Assembly: GCA_014268975.2 (NCBI GenBank)
Contig: CP077096.1
Span: 1,510,501 to 1,574,500, forward strand
Length of the DNA stretch: 64,000 bases
Direction of reading: 5' to 3'
Source: Pseudomonas wayambapalatensis
GTDB lineage: Bacteria > Pseudomonadota > Gammaproteobacteria > Pseudomonadales > Pseudomonadaceae
This document shows, piece after piece, positions 37,503-48,019 of the stretch (within the stretch, counting starts at the first letter, position 1; every line of letters starts with the position of its first letter). Made by a program: the position numbers and the translations under genes. Under the pieces are notes generated by a model. It was not told the origin of the DNA and made no database searches. It saw nothing but the letters and a program-made list of their open reading frames with translations.

Positions 37503-38804
37503 TTACAAGATGCTCAGCGGGTACTCCACGATCAGACGCAGTTCGTCGATCGATGCGGAGCCGTAGTAGACGCCGTCGCTGGAGCGGTAGGTTGCTTGGC
37601 GTACGCGGAAGCTCAGGTCTTTCGCAGGACCTTCCTGCAGGACGTACTTGACGTCGATGTCGCGTTCCCATTCCTTGCCGTTGGTGGTGCCTTCGACGTG
37701 AGCACCGGTACCACGGGCGTAGCGGGTCATGAAGGTCAGGCCCGGAATGCCGTACTCGGCGAAGTTCAGGTCGTAGCGAGCCTGCCAGGACTTCTCGCCT
37801 TCGGCGTTGAAGTCGGAGCGGGCGATGGAGTTGGCGAGGAAGATGGTGCCGCCGCCGTCTACGCCGTAGGCGTAGTCGCCGTCACCGGTGACCTTCTGGT
37901 AGGCCAGGGTGAAGGTGTGAGCACCAACGTTGTAGGCGCCGGACAGGCTGAATGCACGGTTGTCCAGTTTGTCGCCATCGAAGGCGCGTACCTTGCCTTC
38001 GCCATCGCTCTTGGTGTCATAGATGTTGAAGTCGAACACCAGGCCTTGTTTGTCGGACAGCGGCAGTGCCCAGTTGACGTTGGCGTAGTATTTACGCCAG
38101 TAGTCTTCGACTTTGGAATAGTAGAGGCTGGTGCTCAGACCGTCGGTCACGGCATAGGTGCCACCGAAGACGTTGGCTTCGGTCAGGCCTGGGTTCTTGA
38201 TGCCGAGGTTGTTGCGACCGCCGATGCTGTCCTTGTAGCTCTGGGCTTGTGCGTCCAGACGGGTGAAGTGACCGGCGTTCAGCTCCAGGCCTTCGATTTC
38301 CTTGCTGGTCAGCAGGAAGCCTTCGGCGGCTTCCGGCAGCAGGCGGCTATCGTCAGTGGCGAAAACTGGCAGCGAGGTGAACTGGCCGCCGAACTTGAGG
38401 ACGGTGTTCGAGATGCGTGCTTTGACGGCACCGTAGCCTTTCGAATAGGAATCTTCCGGGCGACCTTCGGAGTCGACAGGGAACAGGCCGGTGTTGGTGG
38501 TGCCACGACCGCCGTCGAGCTTGATGCCCAGCAGGCCGATGGCGTCGACGCCGACACCAACGGTGCCCTGGGTGAAGCCGGATTCGAAGGTGCCAATGAA
38601 GCCTTGGCCCCACTCGGCGCGACGGCTCTGTTCGTCGCTTGGGTTGTTGCGGAAGTCACGGCTGAAATACAGGTTACGCAGCTTCACGTTGAGCTTGCTG
38701 TCGTCGACGAACCCTTTGGATTCATCCTGCGACGACGCAACTGCCAGTCCGGAAGTCCCCGCTGCAACAGCCAGGGCGATCATGCTCCACTTCATCACGC
38801 GCAT
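37503..38804 (-). CDS. OprD-family outer-membrane porin
   Basis: This 433-residue protein has a signal peptide (1 to about 22) and a beta-barrel of the OprD/Occ type, with SKLNVKLRNLYFSRDF near the start of the mature part, the EWGQGFIGTFESGFTQG segment and a C-terminal strand ending LSIL. Family members take up small carboxylates or basic amino acids; the sequence most resembles OprE/OprQ-like members, but the substrate is not clear. ATG 38804 follows AAAGGAG; the longer frame to 38849 adds no signal feature. Confidence 0.9.
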   Translation of the reverse strand: MRVMKWSMIALAVAAGTSGLAVASSQDESKGFVDDSKLNVKLRNLYFSRDFRNNPSDEQSRRAEWGQGFIGTFESGFTQGTVGVGVDAIGLLGIKLDGGRGTTNTGLFPVDSEGRPEDSYSKGYGAVKARISNTVLKFGGQFTSLPVFATDDSRLLPEAAEGFLLTSKEIEGLELNAGHFTRLDAQAQSYKDSIGGRNNLGIKNPGLTEANVFGGTYAVTDGLSTSLYYSKVEDYWRKYYANVNWALPLSDKQGLVFDFNIYDTKSDGEGKVRAFDGDKLDNRAFSLSGAYNVGAHTFTLAYQKVTGDGDYAYGVDGGGTIFLANSIARSDFNAEGEKSWQARYDLNFAEYGIPGLTFMTRYARGTGAHVEGTTNGKEWERDIDVKYVLQEGPAKDLSFRVRQATYRSSDGVYYGSASIDELRLIVEYPLSIL

Positions 38805-39550
38805 CGTGATTTGCTCCTTTGGTTTTAGGAAGAGTACCGCTGCGCCCAAGTGTTTTAGTTATATGGGGCAGCTCTTTCTTTTTATGTCGGCGAAAATGTA
38901 TATCACGCTGACTGTACTTGGCGACATGAAAAACGGAACCTTTCGGTAAGTTTACGGTCGTGTCGCTTTTGGCTATTTCCATGTCGCAAATCACGTCCCG
39001 CTACAGGCGGGCCGTACACCCCAGCGCTGCTTCAAAGCCGTCACGATTCCGTAAAGAACACGTGCCTGCTCGAAGCTCCCTGGTGAATCCCTTGTCGCTG
39101 TTGTTATTTGTCGCGTTCACCGGCTAATGCAGGTGCCGTGCCGACTTGGCGTAAAAAGAATGCAACAAGCGTGCACAAAAACGATCAGCGTTGATGAATT
39201 TTTCACAAATGCTCTCAAAACGTCCTGAAACCTCCGGAAATACGGGGTTCAGGTTGTCTGATGGTATTCCTCGATGTTGATTATCGTTTGCAAAATAAAG
39301 CTGGCTTGAAAGTCAAGGTGTTACCGCTGACTGTTGATGCTGAGTAGTTTGTACCGAGGTGGTGTGACAGGCGTATTTTTCGTTGCTTCATTTTGGTGCG
39401 AAAAGTAGCGCAGTGTTACCGCTTGTGGCGCGTACGTCTCGTTCGGGGCGCCAGGCAAGGCGGTGGGTCGTGTCCTGGGCTCTGCAAGCAAGGTATCCTT
39501 GCGCTCTGCCCGCGTTCGAGTCGGGTCGTGTCAGTCGATGGAGGTTTGCC
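38805..39550. other. Long intergenic region upstream of porin and HIT gene
   Basis: About 746 bases hold no convincing gene on either strand. The porin promoter should lie in the AT-richer part at about 38850-39000. The stretch 39150-39400 is also AT-rich and contains short A runs. It could hold a small RNA or a long leader, but I see no conserved RNA structure. Confidence 0.5.
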
Positions 39551-39970
39551 GTGTTTGTCCTGGATTCGCGTCTGCAGCAGGATTCCCTGGTGCTGGGGGA
39601 TTTCCCGTTGTCCCGTCTTTTGCTGAGCAAGGATGCCAACTATCCCTGGTTCATTCTGGTGCCGCGCCGTGCTGATGTCAGTGAGCTCTTTGATCTGGAT
39701 CTGGCCGACCAGCAGCAATTGTGGAAAGAGACCACTTTGCTCGCCGAGGCGCTCAAGGGTGAGTTCACGGCGGACAAGATGAATGTCGCCACGCTGGGCA
39801 ATGTCGTCAGTCAGTTGCACATGCACGTGGTGGTGCGTCATCGCAGCGATGCGGCGTGGCCTGCGCCAGTGTGGGGCAAGGTGCCTGCGCTCGGCTACGC
39901 GCACGGGCAGGTCGATGCAATCCGCCAGCGCCTGCGTGGGTTGGCGCTTGAAGGTTTCGAGGAGGCCTGA
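39551..39970 (+). CDS. HIT-family nucleotide hydrolase-like protein
   Basis: The 139-residue protein has a HIT-like fold with the motif QLHMHVVVRH (His90, His92, His97). The third histidine of the classical HxHxH triad is Val94, as in a proteobacterial subgroup with QLHxHV. It probably hydrolyses nucleotide phosphoesters such as Ap4A or adenylated products. GTG 39551 follows GGAGG; upstream in-frame sequence is not protein-like. It forms a pair with slyX. Confidence 0.8.
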   Translation: MFVLDSRLQQDSLVLGDFPLSRLLLSKDANYPWFILVPRRADVSELFDLDLADQQQLWKETTLLAEALKGEFTADKMNVATLGNVVSQLHMHVVVRHRSDAAWPAPVWGKVPALGYAHGQVDAIRQRLRGLALEGFEEA

Positions 39971-39973
39971 GCC

Positions 39974-40180
39974 ATGTCACTGGAAGCGAGAATCGTCGAG
40001 CTGGAGATGCGTCAGGCGTTTCAGGATGACACCCTTCAGGCGCTCAGCGACGAAGTGGCCGGTCAGAACCGGGTGATCGAGCGCCTGCAGTTGCAGATCG
40101 CCGAACTGATCAAGCGTCATGAAGAGATGGTCGGCCAATACGAGGCCGGAGGGGAGGAGCCTCCACCACCTCATTATTGA
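39974..40180 (+). CDS. slyX: SlyX family protein
   Basis: SlyX (68 residues) is a short coiled-coil protein of unknown function with the family pattern [19 protein letters not shown] at the start and a proline-rich PPPPHY tail. It follows the HIT gene after three bases. Confidence 0.92.
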   Translation: MSLEARIVELEMRQAFQDDTLQALSDEVAGQNRVIERLQLQIAELIKRHEEMVGQYEAGGEEPPPPHY

Positions 40181-40198
40181 GGTGATGGAGGCGAGTGA

Positions 40199-40792
40199 TC
40201 AGCGGCGTGAAACCGCGACCACGTCTTCGGCCTGCAGGCCTTTGTCGCGATGCATTACCGAGAACTCCACGCGCTGGCCTTCCACCAGGACGCGATGGCC
40301 TTCGCCGCGGATGGCGCGAAAGTGCACGAAGATGTCATCGCCGGAGTCGCGGGAGATGAATCCGAAGCCTTTCGAGGTATTGAACCACTTCACGGTGCCG
40401 GTATCGCGCTTGCTGGCATCTTGCTGGCCCACCTGACTGGCTCGTGATTTGCGACCGCTGCGGGCGAAGCCGGCAGCCAGGTGCAGGGCCGTTGCCAGTG
40501 CCGCGCAGAGCAAGGCCGACAAGCTGCCGAGCTCTGGGCGGGCGAGGACGGTGATGGTTTGCAGGATCACCGCCAGCACCAGGAGTGCGCTGGCCAGATG
40601 TTGCAATTGCTGGCGCGCGCCGCGGTAGTAAAGCGGTACCACCGGTGCGAGGACCAGGTTGAGCAGGCCCAGGAATACCAGGTAGGCCGCTTCGGGTTGT
40701 TGCAGGAAGGGTGTGGCGTCGGTTCTGAGGCTGGGTATGAACGACAGCAGCAAAGCCGCAACGCCCGTCACCAGATGGACGATCTTGAACAT
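40199..40792 (-). CDS. Membrane-anchored cold-shock-domain protein
   Basis: The 197-residue protein has four likely membrane segments in the first 112 residues (about 4-20, 36-55, 65-83 and 90-110) and a complete cold-shock domain at the end (about 131-193) with KGFGFI (RNP1) and DIFVHF (RNP2). Cold-shock domains bind RNA or single-stranded DNA; here binding would be at the inner membrane. The layout is known in pseudomonads, but the role is unclear. Confidence 0.88.
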   Translation of the reverse strand: MFKIVHLVTGVAALLLSFIPSLRTDATPFLQQPEAAYLVFLGLLNLVLAPVVPLYYRGARQQLQHLASALLVLAVILQTITVLARPELGSLSALLCAALATALHLAAGFARSGRKSRASQVGQQDASKRDTGTVKWFNTSKGFGFISRDSGDDIFVHFRAIRGEGHRVLVEGQRVEFSVMHRDKGLQAEDVVAVSRR

Positions 40793-41072
40793 TGGGTTGG
40801 CTCACATATATGGATAAGGCCGATCACGGAAGAGCTGGCAGCACGGTGCGCATGAGGTGTAGAGCGCGATCACGTGACTGTTCAGCCTATGCACCCGGCA
40901 TTGTCAGTCCGCACGGGTGGCACCCTGCCTATTTAACAGCAAAGCCGGGGGCTTCTCAAACCGCAGGGGTGGTCGGGCGATGTGTTGCCTTGTGTCACAT
41001 GCAGCTGCCTGCAAGTCTTGGTACAGTGTTTTCGCCCGCTTGATCGTCAAGCCTTATGGAAAGGGGAGATTC

Positions 41073-41546
41073 ATGGCAATCGATATCGGTATCAGCGAAG
41101 AAGATCGCAAGTCCATCGTCGAAGGGTTGTCCCGCCTGCTGTCGGACACCTATGTGCTGTATCTGAAAACCCACAACTTCCACTGGAACGTCACCGGTCC
41201 GTCGTTCCGAACCCTGCACCTGATGTTCGAGGAGCAGTACAACGAGTTGGCCCTGGCGGTCGATTCGATCGCCGAACGTATTCGCGCGCTGGGGTTCCCG
41301 GCGCCGGGTTCCTATGCATTCTATGCGCGTCACTCCTCGATCAAGGAGGAAGAAGGGGTGCCTGCTGCCGATGAGATGATCCGCCAGCTGGTCCAGGGGC
41401 AGGAAGCGGTGGTGCGCACGGCGCGCAGCATCTTCCCGGTGGTGGACAAGGTCAGTGACGAGCCGACCGCCGACCTGCTCACCCAGCGCATGCAGGTGCA
41501 CGAAAAGACCGCCTGGATGTTGCGAGTGCTGCTCGACGGCAAATAA
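41073..41546 (+). CDS. dps: Dps ferritin-like DNA-protection protein
   Basis: Dps (157 residues) forms a 12-mer that oxidises and stores iron and may coat DNA in stress. The ferroxidase ligands are at His37, His49, Asp64 and Glu68, with the same spacing as in Listeria Dps. AGGGGAGA precedes ATG 41073. The N-terminal tail is short and not lysine-rich, so DNA binding may be weak. A strong terminator follows. Confidence 0.93.
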   Translation: MAIDIGISEEDRKSIVEGLSRLLSDTYVLYLKTHNFHWNVTGPSFRTLHLMFEEQYNELALAVDSIAERIRALGFPAPGSYAFYARHSSIKEEEGVPAADEMIRQLVQGQEAVVRTARSIFPVVDKVSDEPTADLLTQRMQVHEKTAWMLRVLLDGK

Positions 41547-41580
41547 TGATGCGCTGGCCTGCGGCCAGACTTGGTCATAG

Positions 41581-41613
41581 AGCCCGGTATCGCCTAGCGA
41601 TGCCGGGCTTTTT
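41581..41613 (+). terminator. dps terminator
   Basis: A 13-bp stem with one wobble pair (41581-41593 with 41597-41609) and a CTA loop is followed by a run of T's. Confidence 0.85.
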
Positions 41614-41725
41614 CATTATGGGGAAACCCTTGCTGCTGCTCTGCAACGCCGGAACGGCGCTTCATTGAAACACCCTGAAGCTTCTTGCGCAGGGCGTGAA
41701 GTGATCGGCAATAGGGAGCAGTACC

Positions 41726-42043
41726 ATGGCGCAAGCAAACAGGCACGGCGGTTGGCCAGGCAGGGATTGTCATGATCCGTTCAGAGGTGATTTCGACATG
41801 TTGCAGATCGTACCGGTCTCGCGGTCGGTAAGGCTCAATGGGTTTGCCACTTGCCTTCGGCTCGAGGCGGTCTACTGGCGTATTCTGGAGCGTATCGCCG
41901 AGGCCAATCACTGTTCGGTGAGCGCTGTGCTGTCCTACGTTGATCGGGAGGTGCACCTGCGCCAGGGAGGGGTGCGTAATTTCAGTGGGCTGATTCGGGT
42001 CATCTGTGTGGCCTGGTTACTTGATCCGCCAAGTGCGCGCTGA
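41726..42043 (+). CDS. Ribbon-helix-helix (RHH_4-type) protein
   Basis: The 105-residue protein has an RHH-like core (about 31-95) with SRSVRLNGFATCLRLEAVYW, typical of the RHH_4 family of putative DNA-binding proteins. ATG 41726 has GGGAG upstream; an in-frame ATG at 41798 with AGAGGTGA would give 81 residues covering the whole domain. Target and role are unknown. Confidence 0.75.
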   Translation: MAQANRHGGWPGRDCHDPFRGDFDMLQIVPVSRSVRLNGFATCLRLEAVYWRILERIAEANHCSVSAVLSYVDREVHLRQGGVRNFSGLIRVICVAWLLDPPSAR

Positions 42044-42078
42044 TCGCCGGGCGGGCTGCACAGCACTCCTTAACCATA

Positions 42079-42084
42079 TATAAT
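42079..42084 (+). promoter_or_regulatory. -10 element before FmdB-aspS
   Basis: A perfect TATAAT at 42079-42084 lies 52 bases before the zinc-ribbon gene. A -35 match is poor. It probably starts the transcript that covers the FmdB-like gene and aspS. Confidence 0.45.
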
Positions 42085-42135
42085 CCCGCTTTTTGCTGCC
42101 CCGGCAGCCAGCGTTGTGGTTGACGAGAGACTTCC

Positions 42136-42354
42136 ATGCCCCTTTATGACTATCAATGTGCTTCCTGCGACCACCGCATGGAGGTGTTGCAGAAAATCAG
42201 CGCCGCGCCATTGACCGATTGTCCGGCATGCCAGGCGCCGGCCCTGAAAAAACTGTTGTCGGTACCCGGCTTTCGCCTGAGTGGCAATGGCTGGTACGAG
42301 ACCGACTTCAAGACCGGGGCGAAGAAGAACCTGGCCGGCGACAAGGCCGACTGA
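42136..42354 (+). CDS. FmdB-family zinc ribbon protein
   Basis: This 72-residue protein starts MPLYDYQC and has two CxxC pairs (Cys8, Cys11, Cys29, Cys32) for zinc, the pattern of FmdB-type regulators. It is commonly found just upstream of aspS in pseudomonads; its function is unknown. Confidence 0.9.
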   Translation: MPLYDYQCASCDHRMEVLQKISAAPLTDCPACQAPALKKLLSVPGFRLSGNGWYETDFKTGAKKNLAGDKAD

Positions 42355-42448
42355 GTTGAATTGCAGCGACAGGGTCTTGCACTATTAGCCCTCAGGGCGG
42401 ACAAGACCTCCACCGAATACACGAATCACGAGAAGCGAAACCACGATC

Positions 42449-44224
42449 ATGATGCGCAGCCATTATTGCGGCCAACTGAACGAGAGCCTGGACGGCCAGG
42501 AAGTCACCCTTTGCGGCTGGGTCCATCGTCGTCGCGACCACGGCGGGGTGATCTTCCTCGACATCCGTGACCGCGAAGGCATGGCCCAGGTCGTGTTCGA
42601 TCCGGATCGCGCTGAAACCTTCGCCGCTGCCGACCGCGTGCGCAGCGAATACGTGGTGCAGATCACCGGCAAGGTGCGCAAGCGCCCGGACGGTGCGGTG
42701 AACGCGAACATGGCCTCCGGTGCCATCGAGATACTCGGCTACCAGCTGAACGTGCTCAACGAAGCTGAAACCCCGCCATTCCCGCTGAACGAATACTCTG
42801 ACGTCGGCGAAGAAACCCGCCTGCGCTATCGTTTCATCGACCTGCGTCGCCCGGAAATGGCCGACAAGCTGCGTCTGCGTTCGCGCATCACCAGCAGCAT
42901 CCGCCGCTTCCTCGACGAGAACGGCTTCCTCGACGTCGAAACGCCGATCCTGACCCGTGCCACTCCGGAAGGCGCGCGCGACTACCTGGTGCCGAGCCGC
43001 ACCCACGCAGGCAGCTTCTTCGCCCTGCCGCAGTCGCCCCAGCTGTTCAAGCAACTGCTGATGGTGGCCGGCTTCGACCGCTACTACCAGATTGCCAAGT
43101 GCTTCCGTGACGAAGACCTGCGCGCTGACCGCCAGCCGGAATTCACCCAGATCGACATCGAGACCAGCTTCCTCGACGAGTCCGAGATCATGGGCCTCAC
43201 CGAGAGCATGATCCGCAAGCTGTTCAAGGAAGTGCTCGACCTCGAGTTCGGCGACTTCCCGCACATGACCTTCGAGGAAGCCATGCGTCGTTATGGCTCC
43301 GACAAGCCGGACCTGCGCATCCCGCTGGAACTGGTCGATGTTGCCGACCAGCTCAAGGACGTCGACTTCAAGGTCTTCGCAGGCCCTGCCAACGATCCGA
43401 AGTGCCGCGTCACTGCCCTGCGCCTGCCGGGTGGCGCTGCCATGCCGCGCAGCAAGATCGACGAGTACACCAAGTTCGTCGGCATCTACGGTGCCAAAGG
43501 CCTGGCGTACATCAAGGTCAACGAGCGCGCCAAGGGCGTCGAGGGCCTGCAGTCGCCGATCGTCAAGAACATCCCTGAGGCCAACCTCAACGTGATCCTG
43601 GATCGCGTCGGCGCGGTCGATGGCGACATCGTGTTCTTCGGTGCCGACAAGTTCAAGGTCGTCAGCGAGGCCCTGGGCGCGCTGCGTATCAAGCTGGGTC
43701 ACGACTTCAACCTGCTCACCTGCGAGTGGGCACCGATGTGGGTCGTCGACTTCCCGATGTTCGAGGAGAACGAAGACGGCAGCTTCACCGCGCTGCACCA
43801 CCCGTTCACTGCGCCCAAGTGCACCCCTGAAGAGCTGGAGGCCAACCCGGCCACCGCCTTGTCGCGTGCCTACGACATGGTGCTCAACGGCACCGAGCTG
43901 GGTGGCGGTTCGATCCGTATCCATCGCAAAGAGATGCAGCAGGCCGTCTTCCGCCTGTTGGGTATCGAGGCGGCGGAACAGGAAGAGAAGTTCGGCTTCC
44001 TGCTCGACGCCCTGAAGTTCGGCGCCCCGCCACACGGTGGCCTGGCCTTCGGCCTGGATCGCCTGGTCATGCTGATGACTGGCGCCCAGTCGATTCGCGA
44101 AGTGATCGCGTTCCCGAAAACCCAGAGCGCTGCGTGCGTCATGACCCAGGCCCCGGGCCTGGTCGATGCCAAGGCTCTGCGCGAGCTGCACATCCGTCTG
44201 CGTGAGCAGACCAAGGTCGAGTAA
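42449..44224 (+). CDS. aspS: Aspartyl-tRNA synthetase, probably non-discriminating
   Basis: AspS (591 residues) is the bacterial-type class II enzyme with an N-terminal OB-fold, a catalytic core with [20 protein letters not shown], a GAD insertion and a C-terminal motif 3 (FGLDRLVML). His31 is present, the residue tied to relaxed tRNA specificity in P. aeruginosa AspRS. Such enzymes also charge tRNA-Asn, and GatCAB then amidates the product. ATG 42449 is used; the next codon is also ATG. Confidence 0.96.
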   Translation: MMRSHYCGQLNESLDGQEVTLCGWVHRRRDHGGVIFLDIRDREGMAQVVFDPDRAETFAAADRVRSEYVVQITGKVRKRPDGAVNANMASGAIEILGYQLNVLNEAETPPFPLNEYSDVGEETRLRYRFIDLRRPEMADKLRLRSRITSSIRRFLDENGFLDVETPILTRATPEGARDYLVPSRTHAGSFFALPQSPQLFKQLLMVAGFDRYYQIAKCFRDEDLRADRQPEFTQIDIETSFLDESEIMGLTESMIRKLFKEVLDLEFGDFPHMTFEEAMRRYGSDKPDLRIPLELVDVADQLKDVDFKVFAGPANDPKCRVTALRLPGGAAMPRSKIDEYTKFVGIYGAKGLAYIKVNERAKGVEGLQSPIVKNIPEANLNVILDRVGAVDGDIVFFGADKFKVVSEALGALRIKLGHDFNLLTCEWAPMWVVDFPMFEENEDGSFTALHHPFTAPKCTPEELEANPATALSRAYDMVLNGTELGGGSIRIHRKEMQQAVFRLLGIEAAEQEEKFGFLLDALKFGAPPHGGLAFGLDRLVMLMTGAQSIREVIAFPKTQSAACVMTQAPGLVDAKALRELHIRLREQTKVE

Positions 44225-44234
44225 CCAACCGCAG

Positions 44235-44254
44235 GCGCCCCGGATTCGGGGCGC
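44235..44254. other. Hairpin after aspS
   Basis: An 8-bp perfect stem GCGCCCCG/CGGGGCGC with a GATT loop follows the aspS stop by 10 bases. It lacks a T run, so it may stabilise the mRNA end rather than terminate. Confidence 0.6.
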
Positions 44255-44281
44255 TTCGCGCTTGTGCGCAGGATTTTCCGC

Positions 44282-44303
44282 GTTCCGCCCTTCGGGGCGG
44301 AAC
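44282..44303. other. UUCG hairpin before yebC
   Basis: A 9-bp perfect stem GTTCCGCCC/GGGCGGAAC closes a very stable TTCG tetraloop 30 bases before yebC. It could attenuate or protect the yebC message. Confidence 0.6.
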
Positions 44304-44333
44304 CTGTTTCTGTTTCAAGGATTTGGAGTCGTT

Positions 44334-45080
44334 ATGGCCGGTCATTCCAAGTGGGCGAACATCAAGCACCGCAAAGAACGCCAGGATGCCAAGAGAGGCA
44401 AGATCTTCACCAAGTGGATTCGCGAACTGACCGTCGCTGCCAAGCAGGGTGGTGGTGATCCAGCCTCCAATCCCCGGCTGCGGTTGGCGCTGGACAAGGC
44501 GCTGGGTGCCAACATGAGCCGCGATATCATCGATCGTGCGGTCGCCCGCGGGGCCGGCACCAACGAAAGCGACAACGTCGAAGAGCTCAGCTACGAGGGT
44601 TACGGCCCCGGTGGCGTGGCGATCATGGTCGAGGCCATGACCGACAACCGCAACCGCACAGCAGCGGCTGTGCGCCATGCGTTCACCAAGTGCGGGGGCA
44701 ACCTCGGTACCGATGGCTCGGTGGCCTATCTGTTCGAGCGCAAGGGGCAGATCAGCTTTGCGCCGGGCGTCGATGAAGAGGCGCTGATCGAAGCGGCCAT
44801 GGAAGCCGATGCCGATGATGTGGTTGGCAATGACGATGGCTCGTTCGACGTCTTCACGTCCTTCAACAGCTTCTACGCCGTGCGCAATGCGCTGGAAGAG
44901 GCGGGCTTCAAGGCCGCCGACGCAGAAATCGTCATGCAGCCGACCACCAGCGCCGAGCTGGACCAGGACGGCGCAGAGAAGGTGCTCAAGCTGATCGATA
45001 TGCTCGAGGACCTGGACGACGTGCAGAACGTCTACTCCAATGCGCAGATATCCGACGAGATCATGGAAAAACTCGGCTAA
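44334..45080 (+). CDS. yebC: YebC-family transcription/translation factor
   Basis: The 248-residue protein starts [20 protein letters not shown] and shows the three-domain YebC pattern throughout. YebC proteins were described as transcription regulators, and more recent work links the family to ribosome stalling relief at proline runs. It precedes ruvC, as in many bacteria. ATG 44334 is family-typical. Confidence 0.95.
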   Translation: MAGHSKWANIKHRKERQDAKRGKIFTKWIRELTVAAKQGGGDPASNPRLRLALDKALGANMSRDIIDRAVARGAGTNESDNVEELSYEGYGPGGVAIMVEAMTDNRNRTAAAVRHAFTKCGGNLGTDGSVAYLFERKGQISFAPGVDEEALIEAAMEADADDVVGNDDGSFDVFTSFNSFYAVRNALEEAGFKAADAEIVMQPTTSAELDQDGAEKVLKLIDMLEDLDDVQNVYSNAQISDEIMEKLG

Positions 45081-45144
45081 GGTTCTCCTTGGTCTTCAGG
45101 GTCTCTTCGCGGGCCAGTGAAATGTGTAAAGAACCGCAGGCTTT

Positions 45145-45669
45145 ATGACGCTGATTCTTGGTATCGACCCCGGCTCGCGAATCACCGGTTATGGTGTGGT
45201 GCGCCACACGCCGCGGGGGTGCGAGTATGTGGCCTCCGGTTGCATCCGCACGGGTGGCGGCGAGTTGCATGAGCGGCTGCAGATCGTGTTTCGCGGCGTC
45301 AGCGAGGTGATTCGCCTGCATGGCCCCGTCACCATGGGCATCGAGCGGGTGTTCATGGCGCGCAATGCCGATTCGGCGCTCAAGCTTGGCCAGGCCCGTG
45401 GTGCAGCCATCGTCGCCGCCGCCGAGGCGGGCCTGGAGATCGCCGAATACACGGCCAGCCAGGTCAAGCAGTCAGTGGCCGGTACGGGCGGGGCGAACAA
45501 GGATCAGGTCATGCTGATGGTCATGCACCTGCTCAAGCTGACGCAGAAGCCGCAGATCGACGCCTCCGACGCCCTGGCCATCGCCCTGTGCCACGCCCAT
45601 ACACGCTCCAGCCTGGTGCCCCACGGCCTGGCCACTGCACGCCGGCGCGGTGGGCGCTTGCGTCTGTAA
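45145..45669 (+). CDS. ruvC: Holliday junction resolvase RuvC
   Basis: RuvC (174 residues) cuts Holliday junctions. The catalytic acids are Asp8, Glu67, Asp139 and Asp142, matching the family. It is followed by ruvA after 109 bases that hold a small hairpin (GGGTGA/TCACCC). Confidence 0.96.
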   Translation: MTLILGIDPGSRITGYGVVRHTPRGCEYVASGCIRTGGGELHERLQIVFRGVSEVIRLHGPVTMGIERVFMARNADSALKLGQARGAAIVAAAEAGLEIAEYTASQVKQSVAGTGGANKDQVMLMVMHLLKLTQKPQIDASDALAIALCHAHTRSSLVPHGLATARRRGGRLRL

Positions 45670-45778
45670 CAGCTTCATGCCCTGATACACATTTTGTCCG
45701 GGTGACACGCTCACCCGCCGCATTTGCTGATAGGGTTGTCCGGTCACCGACCAGACGCCCGAGAGAAAGGATCCGAAC

Positions 45779-46396
45779 GTGATTGGACGTTTGCGTGGCA
45801 CCCTGGCGGAAAAACAACCGCCGCACCTGATTATCGATGTCAATGGCCTGGGTTATGAGCTGGAGGTGCCGATGACGACGCTGTACCGCCTGCCCAAGGT
45901 CGGCGAAGCGGTGACGCTGCACACCCATCTGGTGGTCCGCGAAGATGCCCACCTGCTCTATGGCTTCTTCGAGAAGCGCGAGCGTGAACTGTTCCGCGAG
46001 CTGATCCGCCTCAATGGAGTCGGCCCGAAGCTGGCTCTGGCGTTGATGTCGGGCCTCGAGGTCGATGAGCTGGTGCGCTGCGTGCAGGCCCAGGATGCGT
46101 CGGCTCTGGTGCGCGTACCGGGCGTTGGCAAGAAGACCGCCGAGCGCCTGCTGGTCGAGCTCAAGGACCGTTTCAAGGCCTGGGAAACCTCGCCGGCGAT
46201 GTTCACCCTGGTGTCTGATGGCCCGCTGCCGGTGGCCAGCACCTCCAGTGCCGAAGCCGATGCGGTCAGCGCCCTGATTTCGCTGGGCTACAAACCGCAG
46301 GAAGCGAGCAAGGCAGTGTCGGCGATCAAGGACAAGGCAAACATGAGCAGCGAGGAGCTGATTCGCCATAGCCTCAAAGGGATGATCGTCAAGTGA
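45779..46396 (+). CDS. ruvA: Holliday junction branch migration subunit RuvA
   Basis: RuvA (205 residues) is the tetrameric junction-binding subunit. It begins MIGRLRGTL from GTG 45779 and carries the helix-hairpin-helix region with [15 protein letters not shown] and [16 protein letters not shown]. It overlaps ruvB by four bases. No LexA box is visible upstream. Confidence 0.96.
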   Translation: MIGRLRGTLAEKQPPHLIIDVNGLGYELEVPMTTLYRLPKVGEAVTLHTHLVVREDAHLLYGFFEKRERELFRELIRLNGVGPKLALALMSGLEVDELVRCVQAQDASALVRVPGVGKKTAERLLVELKDRFKAWETSPAMFTLVSDGPLPVASTSSAEADAVSALISLGYKPQEASKAVSAIKDKANMSSEELIRHSLKGMIVK

Positions 46397-47439
46397 TCGA
46401 AGCCGACCGCCTGATCGCCGCCAGCGGGCGCGACCGCGAAGAGGTCCAGGACCGCGCCATTCGCCCGTTGAGCCTGGACGAGTACATCGGCCAGCCGGTG
46501 GTGCGCGAGCAGATGGGCCTGTTCATCCAGGCCGCCCGTGGCCGCAACGAGTCCCTCGATCACACCTTGATCTTCGGTCCGCCCGGTCTGGGCAAGACCA
46601 CCCTTGCCAATATCATCGCCCACGAGATGGGGGTTTCGGTCAAGAGCACGTCCGGCCCGATCCTCGAGCGTCCGGGTGATCTGGCGGCGATGCTGACCAA
46701 TCTCGAGCCGCACGACGTGCTGTTCATCGATGAAATCCATCGCCTCTCGCCAGTGGTCGAGGAGGTGCTCTACCCGGCGATGGAGGACTTCCAGCTCGAC
46801 ATCATGATCGGTGAGGGGCCTGCCGCACGCTCGATCAAGCTCGACCTGCCGCCGTTCACCCTGGTTGGTGCGACCACCCGGGCCGGGATGCTCACCAACC
46901 CGCTGCGTGACCGTTTCGGCATCGTCCAGCGCCTGGAGTTCTACAGCAACCAGGACCTGGCGACCATCGTCAGCCGGTCGGCGAACATCCTGGGGCTTGC
47001 CATCGAAGACAAGGGCGCTTTCGAGATCGCCCGTCGCGCCCGCGGTACGCCGCGGATCGCCAACCGCCTGCTACGCCGCGTGCGTGACTACGCCGAGGTG
47101 CGTGCAAAGGGCCAGATCACCAAGGAAATCGCCGACAAGGCGTTGAACCTGCTGGATGTCGACGAGCGCGGTTTCGACCATTCCGACCGGCGCCTGCTGC
47201 TGACCATGATCGAGAAATTCGATGGCGGACCGGTCGGTGTGGACAACCTGGCGGCTGCGATCAGCGAAGAGCGGCACACCATCGAGGATGTCCTCGAGCC
47301 GTACCTGATCCAGCAGGGCTACATCATGCGTACACCGCGTGGCCGCGTGGTCACCCGTCACGCCTACCTGCATTTCGGCCTGAACATTCCGGGGCGCTTT
47401 GCAGAGGGCGGAGAATTTTCTGATCCTGACGATGAGTGA
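46393..47439 (+). CDS. ruvB: Holliday junction branch migration ATPase RuvB
   Basis: RuvB (348 residues) is the AAA+ motor. Walker A GPPGLGKT is at 62-69, Walker B as DEIH follows, and a C-terminal winged helix (from about 270) is present. GTG 46393 overlaps the ruvA stop. It is complete. Confidence 0.97.
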   Translation: MIEADRLIAASGRDREEVQDRAIRPLSLDEYIGQPVVREQMGLFIQAARGRNESLDHTLIFGPPGLGKTTLANIIAHEMGVSVKSTSGPILERPGDLAAMLTNLEPHDVLFIDEIHRLSPVVEEVLYPAMEDFQLDIMIGEGPAARSIKLDLPPFTLVGATTRAGMLTNPLRDRFGIVQRLEFYSNQDLATIVSRSANILGLAIEDKGAFEIARRARGTPRIANRLLRRVRDYAEVRAKGQITKEIADKALNLLDVDERGFDHSDRRLLLTMIEKFDGGPVGVDNLAAAISEERHTIEDVLEPYLIQQGYIMRTPRGRVVTRHAYLHFGLNIPGRFAEGGEFSDPDDE

Positions 47440-47564
47440 CAGATCGAATTGGGGTTTTCGTGGTCCTAGCGCTGGCACTTTGCAATAGCGCTGGCAATAC
47501 GACATTTCCCCTGAAAAAACAGTTGCCGGGGCGGATTGGCAAGCTGAGGAGTAAGCACTAGAGT

Positions 47565-48017
47565 ATGCGCGCGCAAAATCGGCAGGACCCGTTCGCTCAC
47601 CGTTGTCGCGTCTATTACGAGGATACTGACGCAGGCGGGGTGGTGTACTACGTCAACTACCTGAAATTCATGGAACGTGCACGCACCGAGAGGTTGCGGC
47701 ACCTGGGGTTTTCCCAGTCCGAGCTGGCGGAACAGAATCTATTGTTCGTCGTCCACTCCAGCGAGGCGCGCTACCACGCGCCGGCACGGTTGGACGATGC
47801 GTTGCGGGTAACCGCACAAGTACTTGAATTGAATCGCGCCAGCCTGCGCTTCGTGCAGCAGGTCTGGCGGGAAACGGATGAAACACTGCTTTGCGAAGGG
47901 CAGTTCCTGGTGGCCGCCGTGCGCGCCGACACTTTCAAACCCCGGGCCATTCCCCCTGAACTGCGCGACGCTTTCATGGCGGACGGCATGGGTACTCAAT
48001 CGAACGCAGGAGAATAA
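47565..48017 (+). CDS. ybgC: Tol-Pal-associated acyl-CoA thioesterase
   Basis: YbgC (150 residues) is a 4-hydroxybenzoyl-CoA-type thioesterase linked to phospholipid metabolism and the Tol system. The [19 protein letters not shown] motif (17-35) holds catalytic Asp22; a His common in other YbgC proteins after VVY is Tyr here. It starts the tol operon and ends two bases before tolQ. Confidence 0.93.
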   Translation: MRAQNRQDPFAHRCRVYYEDTDAGGVVYYVNYLKFMERARTERLRHLGFSQSELAEQNLLFVVHSSEARYHAPARLDDALRVTAQVLELNRASLRFVQQVWRETDETLLCEGQFLVAAVRADTFKPRAIPPELRDAFMADGMGTQSNAGE

Positions 48018-48019
48018 GC

